Program-made: the position numbers and the translations under genes
Part shown: piece by piece, positions 13,280 through 24,837 of the stretch
Position numbering within the stretch: position 1 is the first letter of the stretch
Layout: each line of letters opens with the position of its first letter
Assembly: GCA_035610835.1 (NCBI GenBank)
Contig: CM069442.1
Location: 35,194,452 to 35,258,451 of the forward strand
Length of the DNA: 64,000 nt
From: Ophiura sarsii
Taxonomy: Eukaryota > Echinodermata > Ophiuroidea > Amphilepidida > Ophiuridae
Direction of reading: 5' to 3'
The notes under the pieces: model-generated
Databases searched by the model: none
Told to the model about the DNA's origin: nothing
Seen by the model: only the letters and a program-made list of their open reading frames with translations

Positions 13280-13745
13280 TACAATCAATCAATCAATCAT
13301 TTATTTCCATATAATAACATTTACAAAACATCAACAATATTCAAACAAAGCAAACAGATAACAAACAAAATACAACCATAGGACAATATGGAGGAAAAGG
13401 CAGGAAGGCCAAAAAGGCCTGATAAAATGTTATAACATCAACAACAGCGACTAACAGACAAAGGACAGTGCTCGAAAAATCCAAAAATAATTTGAAATAA
13501 GTTTTGAGATAATAGTTTTAGATTAAGCTTTTGTTTAGAGGGGCAGTGCATGAAAAAGAACTTAATTGTATTTTGATATGAGATTTCTTTTTCGCCCGTA
13601 CGAACAAAATGGTCAGAAAATGTTTTTTGTTCTTGGTTAAATTAAGGTCATTCACATGTCTTGTCTCGTAGTTGTAGATGTCAGAACGTTTTGTAAAATA
13701 ATTATTAAATGCATTAGGCAACTCATTCACGGAATACTTATACAT
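13280..13745 (-). pseudogene. CR1/L2-like LINE 3' end with (TGAT)n tail
   Basis: The minus-strand frame 13,745-13,518 reads MYKYSVNELPNAFNNYF, then RSDIYNYETR, the standard C-terminal block of CR1/L2-type reverse transcriptases, before it shifts frame and stops. The 3' UTR contains 'ggcctttttggccttcctgcc', and the element ends in a (TGAT)n tail at about 13,284-13,303 (seen as 'atcaatcaatcaatcat' on plus). A 5'-truncated dead copy. Confidence 0.7.
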
Positions 13746-13880
13746 GTACGACTTGGAAGGTTAGACGTATGATAATATAGTACACGTAGAAGATGTATAC
13801 ATATGGTTTATTCCGTAAATATATAGGCATTCATGACGGGTATTAAACAAATTTTATATATTTCTAAACAGGTTCGCCGC

Positions 13881-13955
13881 CGTATAAAAGCCGGGGAATC
13901 GAACCCAGGACCTCATGCTTACAACGCATGTGCCTTATCCATTGGGCCACAATAC
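13881..13955 (-). pseudogene. tRNA-like sequence (SINE head or tRNA pseudogene)
   Basis: The minus strand has an A box in 'ggcccaatggataaggc', an anticodon arm 'atgc gttgtaa gcat' whose loop would expose TGT (Thr), and a B box 'gggttcgattcc' with a 4-of-5-bp T stem. The acceptor stem pairs poorly (about 4 of 7) and the A-box region looks more like tRNA-Arg. Non-functional tRNA relic or SINE head is the best reading. Confidence 0.5.
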
Positions 13956-14113
13956 CTCACATGGTAAAGCATCTGAAATTCAACACCTAAGCTTGAGATG
14001 TTAGCGACACTGGTGATATTAATAAGTTTATTAACCCTAACTTCCAGTACAAGTTTCGCGAATTTGAATATTAGGGAAGAAAAACGGGTCAAATTTGAGG
14101 GTGTAATCGGTCT

Positions 14114-14197
14114 CCGCATGCGCCGGGGATCAAACCCGGGCAGGTTTGATCCCCGGCGCAAGTCTGATGCTCTACCGATTGAGCTATACGGGTCAGG
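14114..14197 (-). pseudogene. tRNA-Lys-like relic with inverted T-arm palindrome
   Basis: The minus strand starts like tRNA-Lys ('tagctcaatcggtagagca' then 'tcagactt'), but the variable-loop side of the anticodon arm is replaced. 'gcgccggggatcaaacc' is followed after a 5-base loop by its exact complement 'gggtttgatccccggcgc', the second half being the T arm with B box. The tRNA cannot fold normally. The arrangement suggests the T arm was copied in inverse orientation into the anticodon stem. Confidence 0.55.
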
Positions 14198-15464
14198 TTA
14201 AAAACTTTGTTTTTTTCACAAGTTGAACGCCTGGCGGAGCGTGGTACGAGATTGACCGGGCGATACAAGAGTGTAGCGGTACAAGAGTGTAGCACTGTTG
14301 ATTTTGTAATACCTTAAAGCGTTAGGGTCAATGTGATGAGACAATACAAAATGATAACAATAATTTGTGCGTTGGTATTTTATTGCACGGGCCTTCAAGA
14401 TAAACGACAAGTATTCTGGAACAATGAGCTTATATCCTAGAGATTATTTTAGAAATATCAGTATTGATACCTTTTATTATGTTTGCATAAGGAATAACCA
14501 TGGCAATATGGTTGTTAATCAAAATAGCTTTACTTTGTAAATTTCGACTTGAATGACGGCAATTGGCTTCTCTTTCAAAAAAGATTGTCTTGAATCTATA
14601 TTGAACGGGATCGGCAACCAAGAAGGATAGAACCATCAATATATGCATACTAAAAAAACGGTAATGTCTGCATACTGAAGGAAATCCTTAATCCATACTT
14701 TACAATATTCACACGCTTAACAACTAACATTTAGGCGTCTGTTACGTTTTGAGTAGAAATAAGGTCTAGGCTATGTGACTAAATTTAGATGTCGATGTTC
14801 TTCAAAGGGGCTCAGTGAAATCTCTCAGAAAAAATGAAACCTGAAATTATTACTATGTTTAAATAAATAATATACATAGAAACCCTTAAATTAACCATCA
14901 TAATCACAGTACAGATCATGATCATTGTTAATCATGAAGGCGTTCACTTCGTATTAATGAAATGAAAGAGCTACTCAAAGCTCATGGCGTAAATTGATAG
15001 CAGCTTCATGATTTAACGGAAGTATCATTACTCTTTCGAGGTAACTCAATCTACAAATCTGGTGAAAATGAACAACCTACTCAATAATACTAATTTTCAT
15101 TGACACGCTGATTGATGAGATGAGCTGAGCTAAGAAGCAAGTTAATACTGTTCCACAAAGATCATGTAAAGGTGTGTGAAAGTGTTTGGCTACTGTGGCA
15201 TGGTATAGACGCTTTGGTACTGTCGCATAGTGTCGACAGTCTCAGAAAGACATTAGCAAACTCGATATGGTCTGCATAAACAATGATTAAACCAACAGTA
15301 TATAGTCCATCACAGGTCGTAATAATGTAAGGGTACGATTTAAAAAAAAAACAGCTAAATTTGCAATTTGCACAAACAACGTATTAATTTTGTTAAAGCA
15401 GTACCAAGAGAGCTCCAACAGAGCTCCGATGACATACCGGTGAGCCGGTCGAAGCACTGGCAAA

Positions 15465-15760
15465 TATGTACTTTAGGACCCGGATTCTGGACTGTACTAG
15501 TATCGTCCGGTACTGAAACATAAAAATGTTCCAGTATCGCACGATACTGGAACACAATTTGTTCGTACCAGTATCGACTTTTATGTTCCAGTATTGAACG
15601 ACCTAAAGAACACTTTATCCGAAGCGCTGTTGGAGCCTCACAATGTTGCTCACATGTATATGCAGTGTCAAAATGACTCTGATATAAACAATGAAAGGAT
15701 TTCAGCAGTAGTGAGCAAACGATACTAGTAAGCACAGTCCAGAATCTGGGATCTAAATTA
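15465..15760 (+). mobile_element. GATACTGG palindrome foldback element, copy B (broken)
   Basis: 'tactttaggacccggattctg', palindromic units 'ttccagtatcgcacgatactg' and 'accagtatcgac', then a terminal-like 'gacctaaagaacactttatcc' near 15,620. A second terminal piece ('gatactagtaagcacagtcc' then 'gaatctgggatctaaattacac') lies at 15,720-15,770. About 100 bases of other sequence separate them. No counterpart at the matching place in the right arm. Confidence 0.65.
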
Positions 15761-15944
15761 CACTCTACTGAATCGCCCTGTATAATATGTGTGGAAACCC
15801 TATTCATTTTGACACTGAAAATTGGGTTACGTTGATTCAAAATGTAATTTGTTTTGCACCGTAACTTAAGTTCATCATTATTTTATGCTTAAAAACACCC
15901 ATGCCTATAGCATTGTTCACCAAGCACGAGTCGCCTCAAGGTAA

Positions 15945-16556
15945 TATTTTTTTTTTTTTTTTTTTTAATACTTCATTCATTTTATTTTTCATTCATCTAT
16001 ATTCTATACATAGTTATATAACATAATAACAATATATCAAACACACTGGTATCAATAAGTTACAAATATGAAAAACATGACTCTACCAGCGAACAGCATG
16101 TACCAACAATTACCATTTGCATGAAGATAGATGGCTAATGATCATCAATGGCACATGACCTTCGCAGTTGAGTTGACAAACAAAGCAATATATAATATGG
16201 GCTGTCATGGACATGTGTTTTACAAGAAGAATATAAAAACCTACTATTTACTCTGTGTTATGTAGGCTTTTGCCAATCTTATGCCACATATTTTCACTGT
16301 GTCTCAAGATACTAATTCTCCATTTTAATTCGTATAGAAACCATTTAAATGCATCAATGTTTTTATTATCAGTGATCTTCATATGTCTGGATCTATACAG
16401 AGTGAACGACGCCAGACTAAGCATTCTATTTAGCATTACATTAAATACATTTTGATTTTCTGGTTTATAACCAAGCACAATGATTTTTAACGATATCTCT
16501 GGACATGGAATATTGTTAGAAATAATAAATCTTTTAAAATGAACCCAAAGGTAATA
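15945..16556 (-). pseudogene. LINE 3' end with poly(A) tail
   Basis: On the minus strand, 16,556-16,248 is an open frame with YLWVHFKRFIISNNIPCP, VLGYKPENQN and WFLYELKWRI, the layout of the extreme C terminus of L1/Tx1- or Jockey-like reverse transcriptases. It is followed by a roughly 280-base AT-rich 3' UTR and a poly(A) tail (a run of about 19 T at 15,949-15,967 on plus). A 5'-truncated retrocopy, absent from the right arm. Confidence 0.6.
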
Positions 16557-17059
16557 TCTTGATAACTACATTTCAGTATACCCTAGTCATGTGACCCTAA
16601 TGGGTGCTTACAATACACAGTCAGACATTCCATCAAACCACAATGGTCTGCTTAGATAATGAAACAACCCAAGCCTTGTGTAATTTCGTGTAATATGCGT
16701 TGGATCATCACGCAAATTACACGAAATTCCAATTGGACTTATTGTGTAGGGTTTTATATTCTTTTGATACTCACGTGTGATCTTAATTATTTCAGATGTT
16801 TTGAATTGGGTTTCCTAATGTTAAGTTATATTTGGTCATAACCCTTACATCGATAATATATCATTGTATTTTCTTGAAATGATTGTACGTTAAACTGTGT
16901 ATTTAACGCGAAACGCTTTCAATGTCCATAGACGTAAGAAATTAACTGCAGAAGATGCTCGCAGTTTTCCAAAATCCTTTGTATTTCACACTGTATAGAA
17001 TCACACCTGCTTTAGTTATTTGATCAGACCAAAGCACCTCTCCAATGCAAGCCATACAC

Positions 17060-17880
17060 TACATATTCGTACTCGATAAAAATAAACCTCTAGGGTAATC
17101 TAGGGCATCGATTGGTAGTTGTCAAACATGAATATGCTAACGGTATATCGTATTCTATGCATTTCTTAATGATCAACATCGGGGACTTCCGATTTGTATG
17201 TTCCAATCTGTACGTTCTGAGTATTACGAAACATAGAGATCGCCTCGGGGTTCTACAATAGACGAGAGGCTCGATCACTATCTTGTCATTTCATTCCAAA
17301 GAATCTTTTCCTTGTGCAATAAATCGAAATGATTGTGTTAAATGACGTTGAAGTATCACTGAAGAGCGTAGCCCGCAAGCGAACAGCACACCACTATCAT
17401 TTGACTTCAACGCTAAAAGATTATAGCGAGACACAGATTTGTGCGTCTTGCTTACAACCGCTATGTTGAACAGAAGTCCTACTTCTGAAAATCTATGTAC
17501 ATTACATTATACTTTATGTTTTATAGACGTCAAGCACTTAAATCTCTCCTCGACATTTTCAACAGCTGGCAAGCATCAGAACAGTCTGAACATTTCCATA
17601 ATTTGACTTCATAATTCTAAATTCTTCAGGCGACATAACCCTCTTAACGCAGTTACTCAACAGCATATGCATATACCCCGCTACCCGCCAATCCACGGTG
17701 TTTTTTTGCAGTTTCTTTATATTTCCGATAATGCCATTTCTGGCATGCGCCAGGAGGAGTGATTGGTTTACAGAGGGCTGACACCTGTAGTGGGTGTAGA
17801 GTGACTTTGACTTGTGATGTTTACTGAAACTAACTTTAATTAAAGATTTCCAATGGTCTGCGATCATTTCAAGAATGTAG
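17060..17880 (-). repeat. Module R, copy 3 (left arm), with CARD-like remnant
   Basis: Inverted partner of 53,520-54,260. The minus strand contains a 102-aa frame (17,867-17,559) ending in YMHMLLSNCVKRVMSPEEF then RIMKSN..NVQTVLMLASC. The partner in the right arm has MPLSNFFKKVMLPEETRIL followed by a stop. The leucine-rich SPEEF.RIMKSN region looks like helices 3-5 of a CARD-type death fold, but this rests on pattern alone. Indels between the copies show neither is constrained now. Confidence 0.4.
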
Positions 17881-18559
17881 ATTAATGTTAGACAAAGAAG
17901 CAGACTAAGTCCAATTGGTTAAAAAAAAATCCAAATGTTTTAAATTTGGAGTTTGACCCATTCGTTGCAAGTCGATATTGATAAAGAACATGGTAGGAAA
18001 TATGATTTCAACTCTGAACCACATATATAGGCAACGTGTGATGCTGGCAAAGAAGACGTATATATTAAGTAGTCGTTGTGCAATAAGGAGAATTCAAATT
18101 AAATGTACGTTTTGTATAGGCATGGTCTTGCTGTCCTGCTACCTACTTCAAGGGGGATCAGGTTATTTAAAAAATAAGGATCTTTAATATCAGGTGTGAT
18201 TACATCTTGTAAGTAGGCAAAACCGACAACACAAACCTCAACTCTTACCCAAAGCAGTTTCATTTTGTAATTTGCAGTAATTTATTTAGGCGTCATTCAC
18301 AGATAACATTTGGGCAAGGTTTATTACTACAACATACATCAGTAGTAGTCATTTAAAACTTTTTCAAACACTGAATTTAAAGCGTTATTGCAACACGCTT
18401 CGATTGATGTGGGAACGTATTGTTGCTTTTTATTCCCGAAATTGTCGAATGCCTCACGAGCGCATATTCAATTGTTGCAGTTATGAAATACGTTAGCAAT
18501 GTTGAAGAAAAAAATGATTGTATTATATGTCTTTATCATGTTTACTACATTTTGTAATT

Positions 18560-19330
18560 AAATTTGAGATTAGATCATATCGTATCATTTTGTCTGCTAA
18601 GCCAGATACTATATCCTTGACATAATTTATACGATGCTAGAGTAGTGTAGCTCCCGATAGGGTGAATTGAAATACATGCATATCCTCAGTGAATATGAAC
18701 TTGCCCAAATGCATTGCATCTATCACTGCGCGCGCATAGTCGGGGTAGTTTGAAATAGGTTAGCTTCTTTTCTCATATCATTCGAAAGCACACTACCGTG
18801 CGGACCACATAAAGAACAGTTGATGCGGATATAAATTGGCACTCGAACAAGCACGTCTGTTTCGTGCCACTCTTACATTCAGGCTACAGTATATAACGAC
18901 GTGAATCAACTACTGATAATGTCATCGTGTATATTGTGGTAATTTTATTTCAGGATTATACATTGGTGATGATGTGTTAATATAATCTCGTTATCTTGTC
19001 CGGCCGTCTTTTCGACACGAACTCTAAACATCTACAGCGCAGTGTAGTTCCAGATATTTCGAAATTCGCCGAATGAAATACGCGCACAAACACACGGTTA
19101 ATATAAACTAGCTAACGGGTGCATAGTCGGTGAAGTTTAAATTGACTAGCCTTCATTTAGTTAAGCATTCGAGAACACGCTACTGATACAGACAACGTAA
19201 ATCGGATAAGTGTACGAATTTGCAGCTCAAGCAACACGTCTGTTTATGTTTCGTGCTTCTCCCGTATACGTTTTGATCTTAAATACTGTTATAATGTTAT
19301 CGTGTAAATCGTGATCAATCTACATCTTAG
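18560..19330 (+). repeat. Tandem ~370-bp modules upstream of the 154-aa gene
   Basis: Two diverged tandem units (18,560-18,960 and 18,960-19,320) share 'gcagtgtagctcc/ttcc', 'gtgcatagtcggggtag', 'cattcgaaagcacactac' and 'cacgtctgtttcgtgc'. The right arm has at least three units (50,470-51,430 plus part of 52,400-52,560), and a single unit sits at 43,480-43,951. They lie directly 5' of the conserved gene in both arms, so they could include its promoter, but no core promoter element was identified. Confidence 0.55.
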
Positions 19331-19606
19331 CGTTATATGCAGACGATTTGTGGATTTTCCTCTTGCTATCTTGTCTTTCCCAGGTACAGTAGTTAATCAT
19401 TCGTACGATGTATTGCCTACTAGAGTAGTGACAAAATACTGGTTACGACATCAGAGTTGCCACAGTGTTCGTGAACCTACTTACAAGGCATGACACAACT
19501 GATTATCGGAAATACATTGACCACTGATCGAGTACCTTCAGAAATAAAAGTTTTACTGTGCAAATAGACTCATTGTCGATGTTTTATCTATTTATTTGAG
19601 CGAACC

Positions 19607-20071
19607 ATGGTGAGTCTTTTCTATTACGAGAAACGAGGACATCCGTGCCTTAAAGTTCTGTGTAGACTGGGACGATCAGTAAAGATCTTCCTGTTTCCTT
19701 ATGACGGGTGGGCAGCAGCTGCACCCAGTGTATCCTGGAAGATCAAGTTATTCAGATGGAACAGAAAACGATGTAAAATTAGTGAGATCAGTGCCTCTGG
19801 AAAGAAAGTGACCACAGCAGCTAAAATCTCAGATACTGCTGACGGAATGCTTTATATCACAGGACAATTCCCATCAGATAGTGATATCAAACTACCTTAT
19901 TTTCAGTTGATAATGACATCACATGTAAGCAACGAAGACTTCCGGGCGGGTTATGCTCTCACGGGTGTGTTACAAAGATGCTGGACGGCAAATGGCACTT
20001 CCGAAGTAGCATGGGGCGATAAAGGATCAGTTTTAACCCACTTCGCAATGGTTCGACGTAAAGAAAGATGA
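19607..20071 (+). CDS. Conserved 154-aa protein of unknown function, left-arm copy
   Basis: A single uninterrupted frame of 154 codons starting at ATG in a good context (accATGg). No signal peptide or membrane segment is seen. The protein is moderately basic, with alternating hydrophobic residues suggesting a beta-rich cytosolic fold; landmarks are GRSVKIFLFPYDGW near residue 22, SWKIKLFRWNRKRCK near 43, DGMLYITGQFP near 79 and a basic C terminus MVRRKER. The inverted copy at 49,702-50,166 has the same length. By eye they differ at 28 bases: 19 synonymous and 9 amino-acid changes, with no indel. This pattern indicates purifying selection after duplication, whereas flanking DNA has many indels. 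I do not recognise the family. An upstream exon is possible: 'cag' and 'gtaag'-like sites exist in the 19.3-19.5-kb region, which is also similar in both arms but is broken by stops in this copy. Confidence 0.7.
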   Translation: MVSLFYYEKRGHPCLKVLCRLGRSVKIFLFPYDGWAAAAPSVSWKIKLFRWNRKRCKISEISASGKKVTTAAKISDTADGMLYITGQFPSDSDIKLPYFQLIMTSHVSNEDFRAGYALTGVLQRCWTANGTSEVAWGDKGSVLTHFAMVRRKER

Positions 20072-20799
20072 TAGATTATTTAATTGGACTTTTATTATTG
20101 ATAGAAAAGGGGATTTAATCCTTTCATGTATGCGACAATATTTTCTGAGCCATTCCGCCCACGGTCAGTGTCGTATCTTTATGCATAAGTGTCCGGCTTT
20201 GGCCATTGCCCTGACACTTGTACGCTCACGGATATCTTTGAGCGGATATTGCTGCTTCGATCTCACTGAACATTAACACGAGTTACCTTGGAGTTAGGCA
20301 AATACATTGTACACATGTTACTTTGTTTCAAGTCTTGTGCCATGGACAATTATCTTAATGTCAAGCTGCTACACCTAGCTACTTAATCTTTTGGAGAACA
20401 ATGTATTTATATTTTGTTGAAACGAAATATAATGTAATTTTAACGTAATGATGTTCAAATCTGAATATTATGATTTGGAGAGGTTGTCACGTATGGTATA
20501 TCTTTCAAACTATAAATGCTCAATATTTAACATAGACTACTTTAATTTAACTAATTCAAAGGGCGCATGTATAAACAGATTTTGTTTGTTTTGATTTGTT
20601 CAGATAAAAACCAATCTTCAAACACGTTATTTATGCTATAACATTCCATGAACTATGATGTACAGATCTTCGAGAGGAAATTTCATACTTTTCGAAATCC
20701 TTGAATTTAGTCGTTTTATTTTATAGATAATTTTGAACCATCATGTGAAGGGAACGAGAAGCTTTAAATAATAATTGGTTAGGAATCACTACACAGCAC

Positions 20800-21230
20800 C
20801 ATCGAACACATGTTGAGAAATGAAGCATGGGTTGCCGAAACGTATGCAAGGAGTACACCTTTTGGATAAATCTGATAAACCCCTCATGATCACAACTAAT
20901 CTGAATATCAACTAGCGAGTCATTATAGGAATAGCCACATATTTCCCCTCTTGAACATGTTGAAAAACACAATCACTTCAATGCAAACAAGCGATGCAAC
21001 TTAGTAAGCCAAAAGAACCGTAACTTGTTTGGAAAACGCTCGCGTAACTGTAACAATAATTGATTTGGATCGATATACACATATAAAAATAGGTAGAAGA
21101 GATTGAAAGCAGGTGACAGATCCTTTTGTAATTACCATCAAAAGTATGTTAAGAAATGGAGCAGGGGTTGCCGAAAGTATGCAAGGAGTACACCTTTTGG
21201 ATCAATATTATAAAACCATTATGATAACTA
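20800..21230 (+). repeat. Tandem direct repeat of ~310 bp in both arms
   Basis: 'gggttgccgaaa' then 'gtatgcaaggagtacacc' and 'ttttggat' occurs at 20,828 and again at about 21,168. The right arm carries the same pair inverted (48,595-48,680 and 48,870-48,960), so the tandem duplication predates the inverted one. Confidence 0.6.
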
Positions 21231-22819
21231 CTGATATCGGAAGGAATCAAAATCAGTTAGAAATCGGTCATATCTATGAGTAAGATATTCATGTACGAAT
21301 TACATTCAACTGATAATAACACCTATTCCATTTTGTTAGCATTTTCAAAAGGTTTCATATTGGTGAGTTTCATCCTTACATCAATTCCAGCCTCTAGTTT
21401 AGAAAATGAGAACGATATCCATCCTGAAAACACCAAAGGTTGAACGCCCTACTTAGAGGAGTTGTCATAGCGACATCACGTATATTGGAAACGGCTCATG
21501 AAATCGTAATTTAAAGAGGACGATTTATGTGATGTGTTTGTAACACGCATACAATTTACAACTCCGGAATAGCCAAATAGGCACTTGACGAACAGACTTT
21601 ATTGGGAGCTTGGTTCGTCACCATTTGAAGTACTCATGTCAGAAATGACTTCCAGCACGTCTTGAATTTCAGTGTTTTGCTCACGCTGTTCTTGGCAAGT
21701 AAAAGTCCTAGTGAATAAAAATATGACAACTATTGTTCGAGTACAACATTAAAGTTCATCACGTTTTCTGTGGAATCTTACAGAACAGTATGACTCACAA
21801 CTGTTTATAAAAATATCGTGTGTCGCACGCGTCATAAACATAAACATGATATTAAAATGTTCTTAAGCTCTTCGCTTTCCCTATCTTTTTTACCCGTTCC
21901 AATATTGTGTATATGGTCTACACTCAGCACGATTGAAAGATTATACAATTATATTCCAAGTTATTTCAGGGTGTACGAACACCAGAAACAACACTTAAAA
22001 CTTCGTTGAAAACACTTATTTTCGAGTAATATTCCACACATTTATTGTTAATCCTTTGCTGCCCATAATGGATTGATCCTTATTTTGTTCACAGTGCGTT
22101 CCACGACACAGTCAAATCATCAACATCCGAGACCAAGTTGTCGAGATATGCTCTTAAAAATCGTCAATTTGGTGTACAATTGATAATTTACTCTTTAAAA
22201 TTAAAATTGAATACACTGGTACTGCATGCAGTTTTTCGCACAAGGTGTGTACTTCTTATTGTAGTTATGTTTTTATTCGTTTCTTGATGAATCCAATTAA
22301 ATGTAAATTTGTCCAAAACAAGCGGTTCGATTGGAAACAGCGTTGAAGAGCGTTCGTATTCTCTTGAATACTGATTTGCGTTCCTTAATTAAATATAACG
22401 ATAGGAAAAGAATTCCCTATGCCTCGCGGACAAACATGTAAATATGGCACCGCAGTAAAAAGCTTCATCAAAGACAAACAGTAAATGAGATTGACTTCAT
22501 TTTTGTCACTTAAAATTACTACCAAGTCTGTCATTTTTCAAGGTTTACAAATTCAAAATTGATTATGGTGTTCAAAACAAGATGGCTTTTTTCCACTATT
22601 GCAGGTTTAAAAAAACTCACGCTGTATGTCTTTTGTTTAGATTACGTTCACAATTAAAGTACCTTTTACAAATGGTACACATCACGTCCCTTGAAGGTTT
22701 CTTATCAAAAGTGTCAGAATTTGGTTGTGTATTGTGGACTTGGAGACATTCAACGTAATCACATTTAGGTAAAAGAGCAATCAATGCAATTTGGTCAGTG
22801 CCCTACTGCTTGATATTTC

Positions 22820-23012
22820 CTTTCGCTAAGTGCAGGCGCATAGTCAGCTTTCCCGTTCAGGTAGGGGGGGATTCAATTCTCATCCCGGTTTTGGTCACTG
22901 TGGTAACACCATTCGGGAAGTCTCAGCATGTTTTGTTTTTCTTAATGGTGGAAGAGTAACATGGATAAATAACCTCAGTGGCGGCACCAGCATCCTTTTA
23001 AAAATTAATTAA
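22820..23012. repeat. Interspersed repeat with G/C homopolymer
   Basis: 'gcgcatagtcagctttcccg', 'tcaggtagggggggattc' and 'catcccggttttgg' match 44,690-44,940 inverted. A 7-bp G run here corresponds to a 61-base C run in the right arm. No gene is seen. Confidence 0.6.
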
Positions 23013-24171
23013 TGTATGTATTAATTGTAAATAGCTCGTAGTGTGAAAATAAAAATGAAATTACATTGTTTCAAGGAGTGCTAGGTGTGGGAAATGAACA
23101 CTATATTCTGTAAATGATCTGCTTCTTTGTTCCGATGTATACGCTATCTTTATTGTCAAATAAAATTGAGCACAGTTCAAGATTAAGAATCTTTATTGTG
23201 CACATTACTGGTGGTTGTTAAGTAATATCTCGAATACTTTCTCAAGGGGATGTCTGATGTGGGAAATCAATTTCGTTACTTAGAGAAATGGTTCTGATAA
23301 AATAGTAGAATTTGTTCATAGAAGGACAAGATGAAGTCGTGGACCCCTTTGTACCCAAACAAGTTACTTTAACAGCGTATGTTTTTAATTCATGACGTCA
23401 GAGGAATAAAAAAAACGTTGTAAGTGATATTTTGGTCAAGTCCTTTTGCATTAGAAGCATCTTTGTCTTCAATTTTGTTAATTTTTATTATTGTTTAAAC
23501 AAGCTTAGTTATTTGATTAAATATTATTTCATTCCAATTTCAATACTTGTAATATGGTTTAAAAATGTGCGGATTTGTCTTGATTTCCTATTTGGTCGGA
23601 AATGTCGCTTACAACATTGCATTCAAACATCTTGATTTTACTTGACAGATAAATAGGGACTGGATGGTTTGCCAACGATTTGCTTTTGGAAGGTATTCTA
23701 AAATTTAGTGAACAAAACAATCACATTTTCCACATAAAGTAGTTCATGTAGAACAAGGCAATGTATAGGTTAAAAGCCATAACAACCGATCTTATATATT
23801 TCCCATCACGCTGTGGCACGGAATACCTGACGTAAATATTCCCCGCAGTACGGTTACGCAGTAACCTTAAGCTATAAATAAAGTACTATGATGTGACACT
23901 TTGAGAGGGGAAACATGTTATTAGAAAGCAATTAGTGAATGGAAAACCAGACGCTTAGTCTGGAGGGAACCATCTTGACTTTTAGATAAGCATGTATACT
24001 GCGTATAGCCAGGAGTAATTACCTTTAAAATATCTAGCAGTGATCGATGAGATATTAACAAGTTTGGTAAGCTCGAAATGTTTACATCACACCATTTTAC
24101 AATTGCATAACCGTTTTACCTAAACTGTATACCATAGCTTCGACGAAATCAGTATATGGAATGAGTACGAA

Positions 24172-24578
24172 GGAAAAAGTGTACTTTAGATCCCAGATTC
24201 TGGAATGTACTAGTATCGTCCGATACTAGAACACCCAGTATCGACAGATACTGGTACTAAGTCAGTGTTCCAGTATCGGTCGATACTTGCACATATAAAA
24301 TGTCCCAGTATCGGGCGATACTGGAACAAAATTATGTACCAGTATCGTTAGATACTGGGACAAATCTCACTGGTATCACGTGTACTAGTATCGCCCGATA
24401 CTGGAACATACAAATGTTCCAGTATCGGTCAATACTGGAACACAATTTGGTGTTCCAGTATCGACCGATACTGGAACAATAAAATCGTACCAGTATCGAC
24501 CGATACTGGCAACTTTTATGTTCCAGTATTGAACGATTCTGGTATACCAGTATCTGGGACCTAAAGTACACTTTTTCC
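24172..24578 (+). mobile_element. GATACTGG palindrome foldback element, copy C (complete)
   Basis: A complete 407-bp element. The outer ends 'ggaaaaagtgtactttagatc' and '...gacctaaagtacactttttcc' are near-perfect terminal inverted repeats of about 32 bp. Between them lie about ten palindromic units of the form CCAGTATCGNNCGATACTGG, spaced every 33-35 bases. The element is flanked by a perfect 8-bp target duplication AGTACGAA (24,164-24,171 and 24,579-24,586). An 8-bp duplication points to a hAT-, P- or Merlin-type transposase acting in trans; the ends do not show the usual hAT CAGNG. Frames read through it (repeats of QYRSILEH on minus) are artefacts of the units. Confidence 0.85.
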
Positions 24579-24837
24579 AGTACGAACTCTGTATTTGGCT
24601 TGTTTGCCTTGGAAAACAACTCCTATGCAGAAAGGATGCTCATGAATGTTTAACTGGTACAAGAATAAACGAGCTTTTCACCCAGGGGCATACGTGTCTA
24701 ATAAAGTAAAGCAGAAGAGTGGGAGAAATTGTTTGCTTATGACTACATAAACATTATCAGTGTTAAATAGTTGTAAGAATCAAAGAACTTGATTTCAATA
24801 ATTTCGCTGGGTCCTTATCAGTAATAGGTAAGCATAT

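Larger units (their letters stand above)
8560..23655 (+). repeat. Left arm of large inverted duplication
   Basis: Pairs in inverse order and orientation with 44,052-63,065. Blocks seen by eye (left with right): 8,560-8,985 with 62,690-63,065; 10,262-12,965 with 58,020-60,592; 14,400-14,935 with 55,890-57,460; 16,960-17,900 with 53,520-54,300; 18,172-20,400 with 49,300-53,110; 20,400-21,250 with 48,590-49,300; 21,360-22,630 with 45,880-46,990; 22,640-23,655 with 44,052-45,060. Non-coding blocks diverge by roughly 10-20 per cent with many indels, so these are not simply two alleles of one locus. Block limits are approximate. Confidence 0.85.

Noticed and set aside
24172..24578. Palindromic repeats every 33-35 bases, superficially like a CRISPR array
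   Set aside because: Spacers are short and similar to each other, the array has terminal inverted repeats and an 8-bp target duplication, the genome is eukaryotic and there are no cas genes. It is a transposable element.
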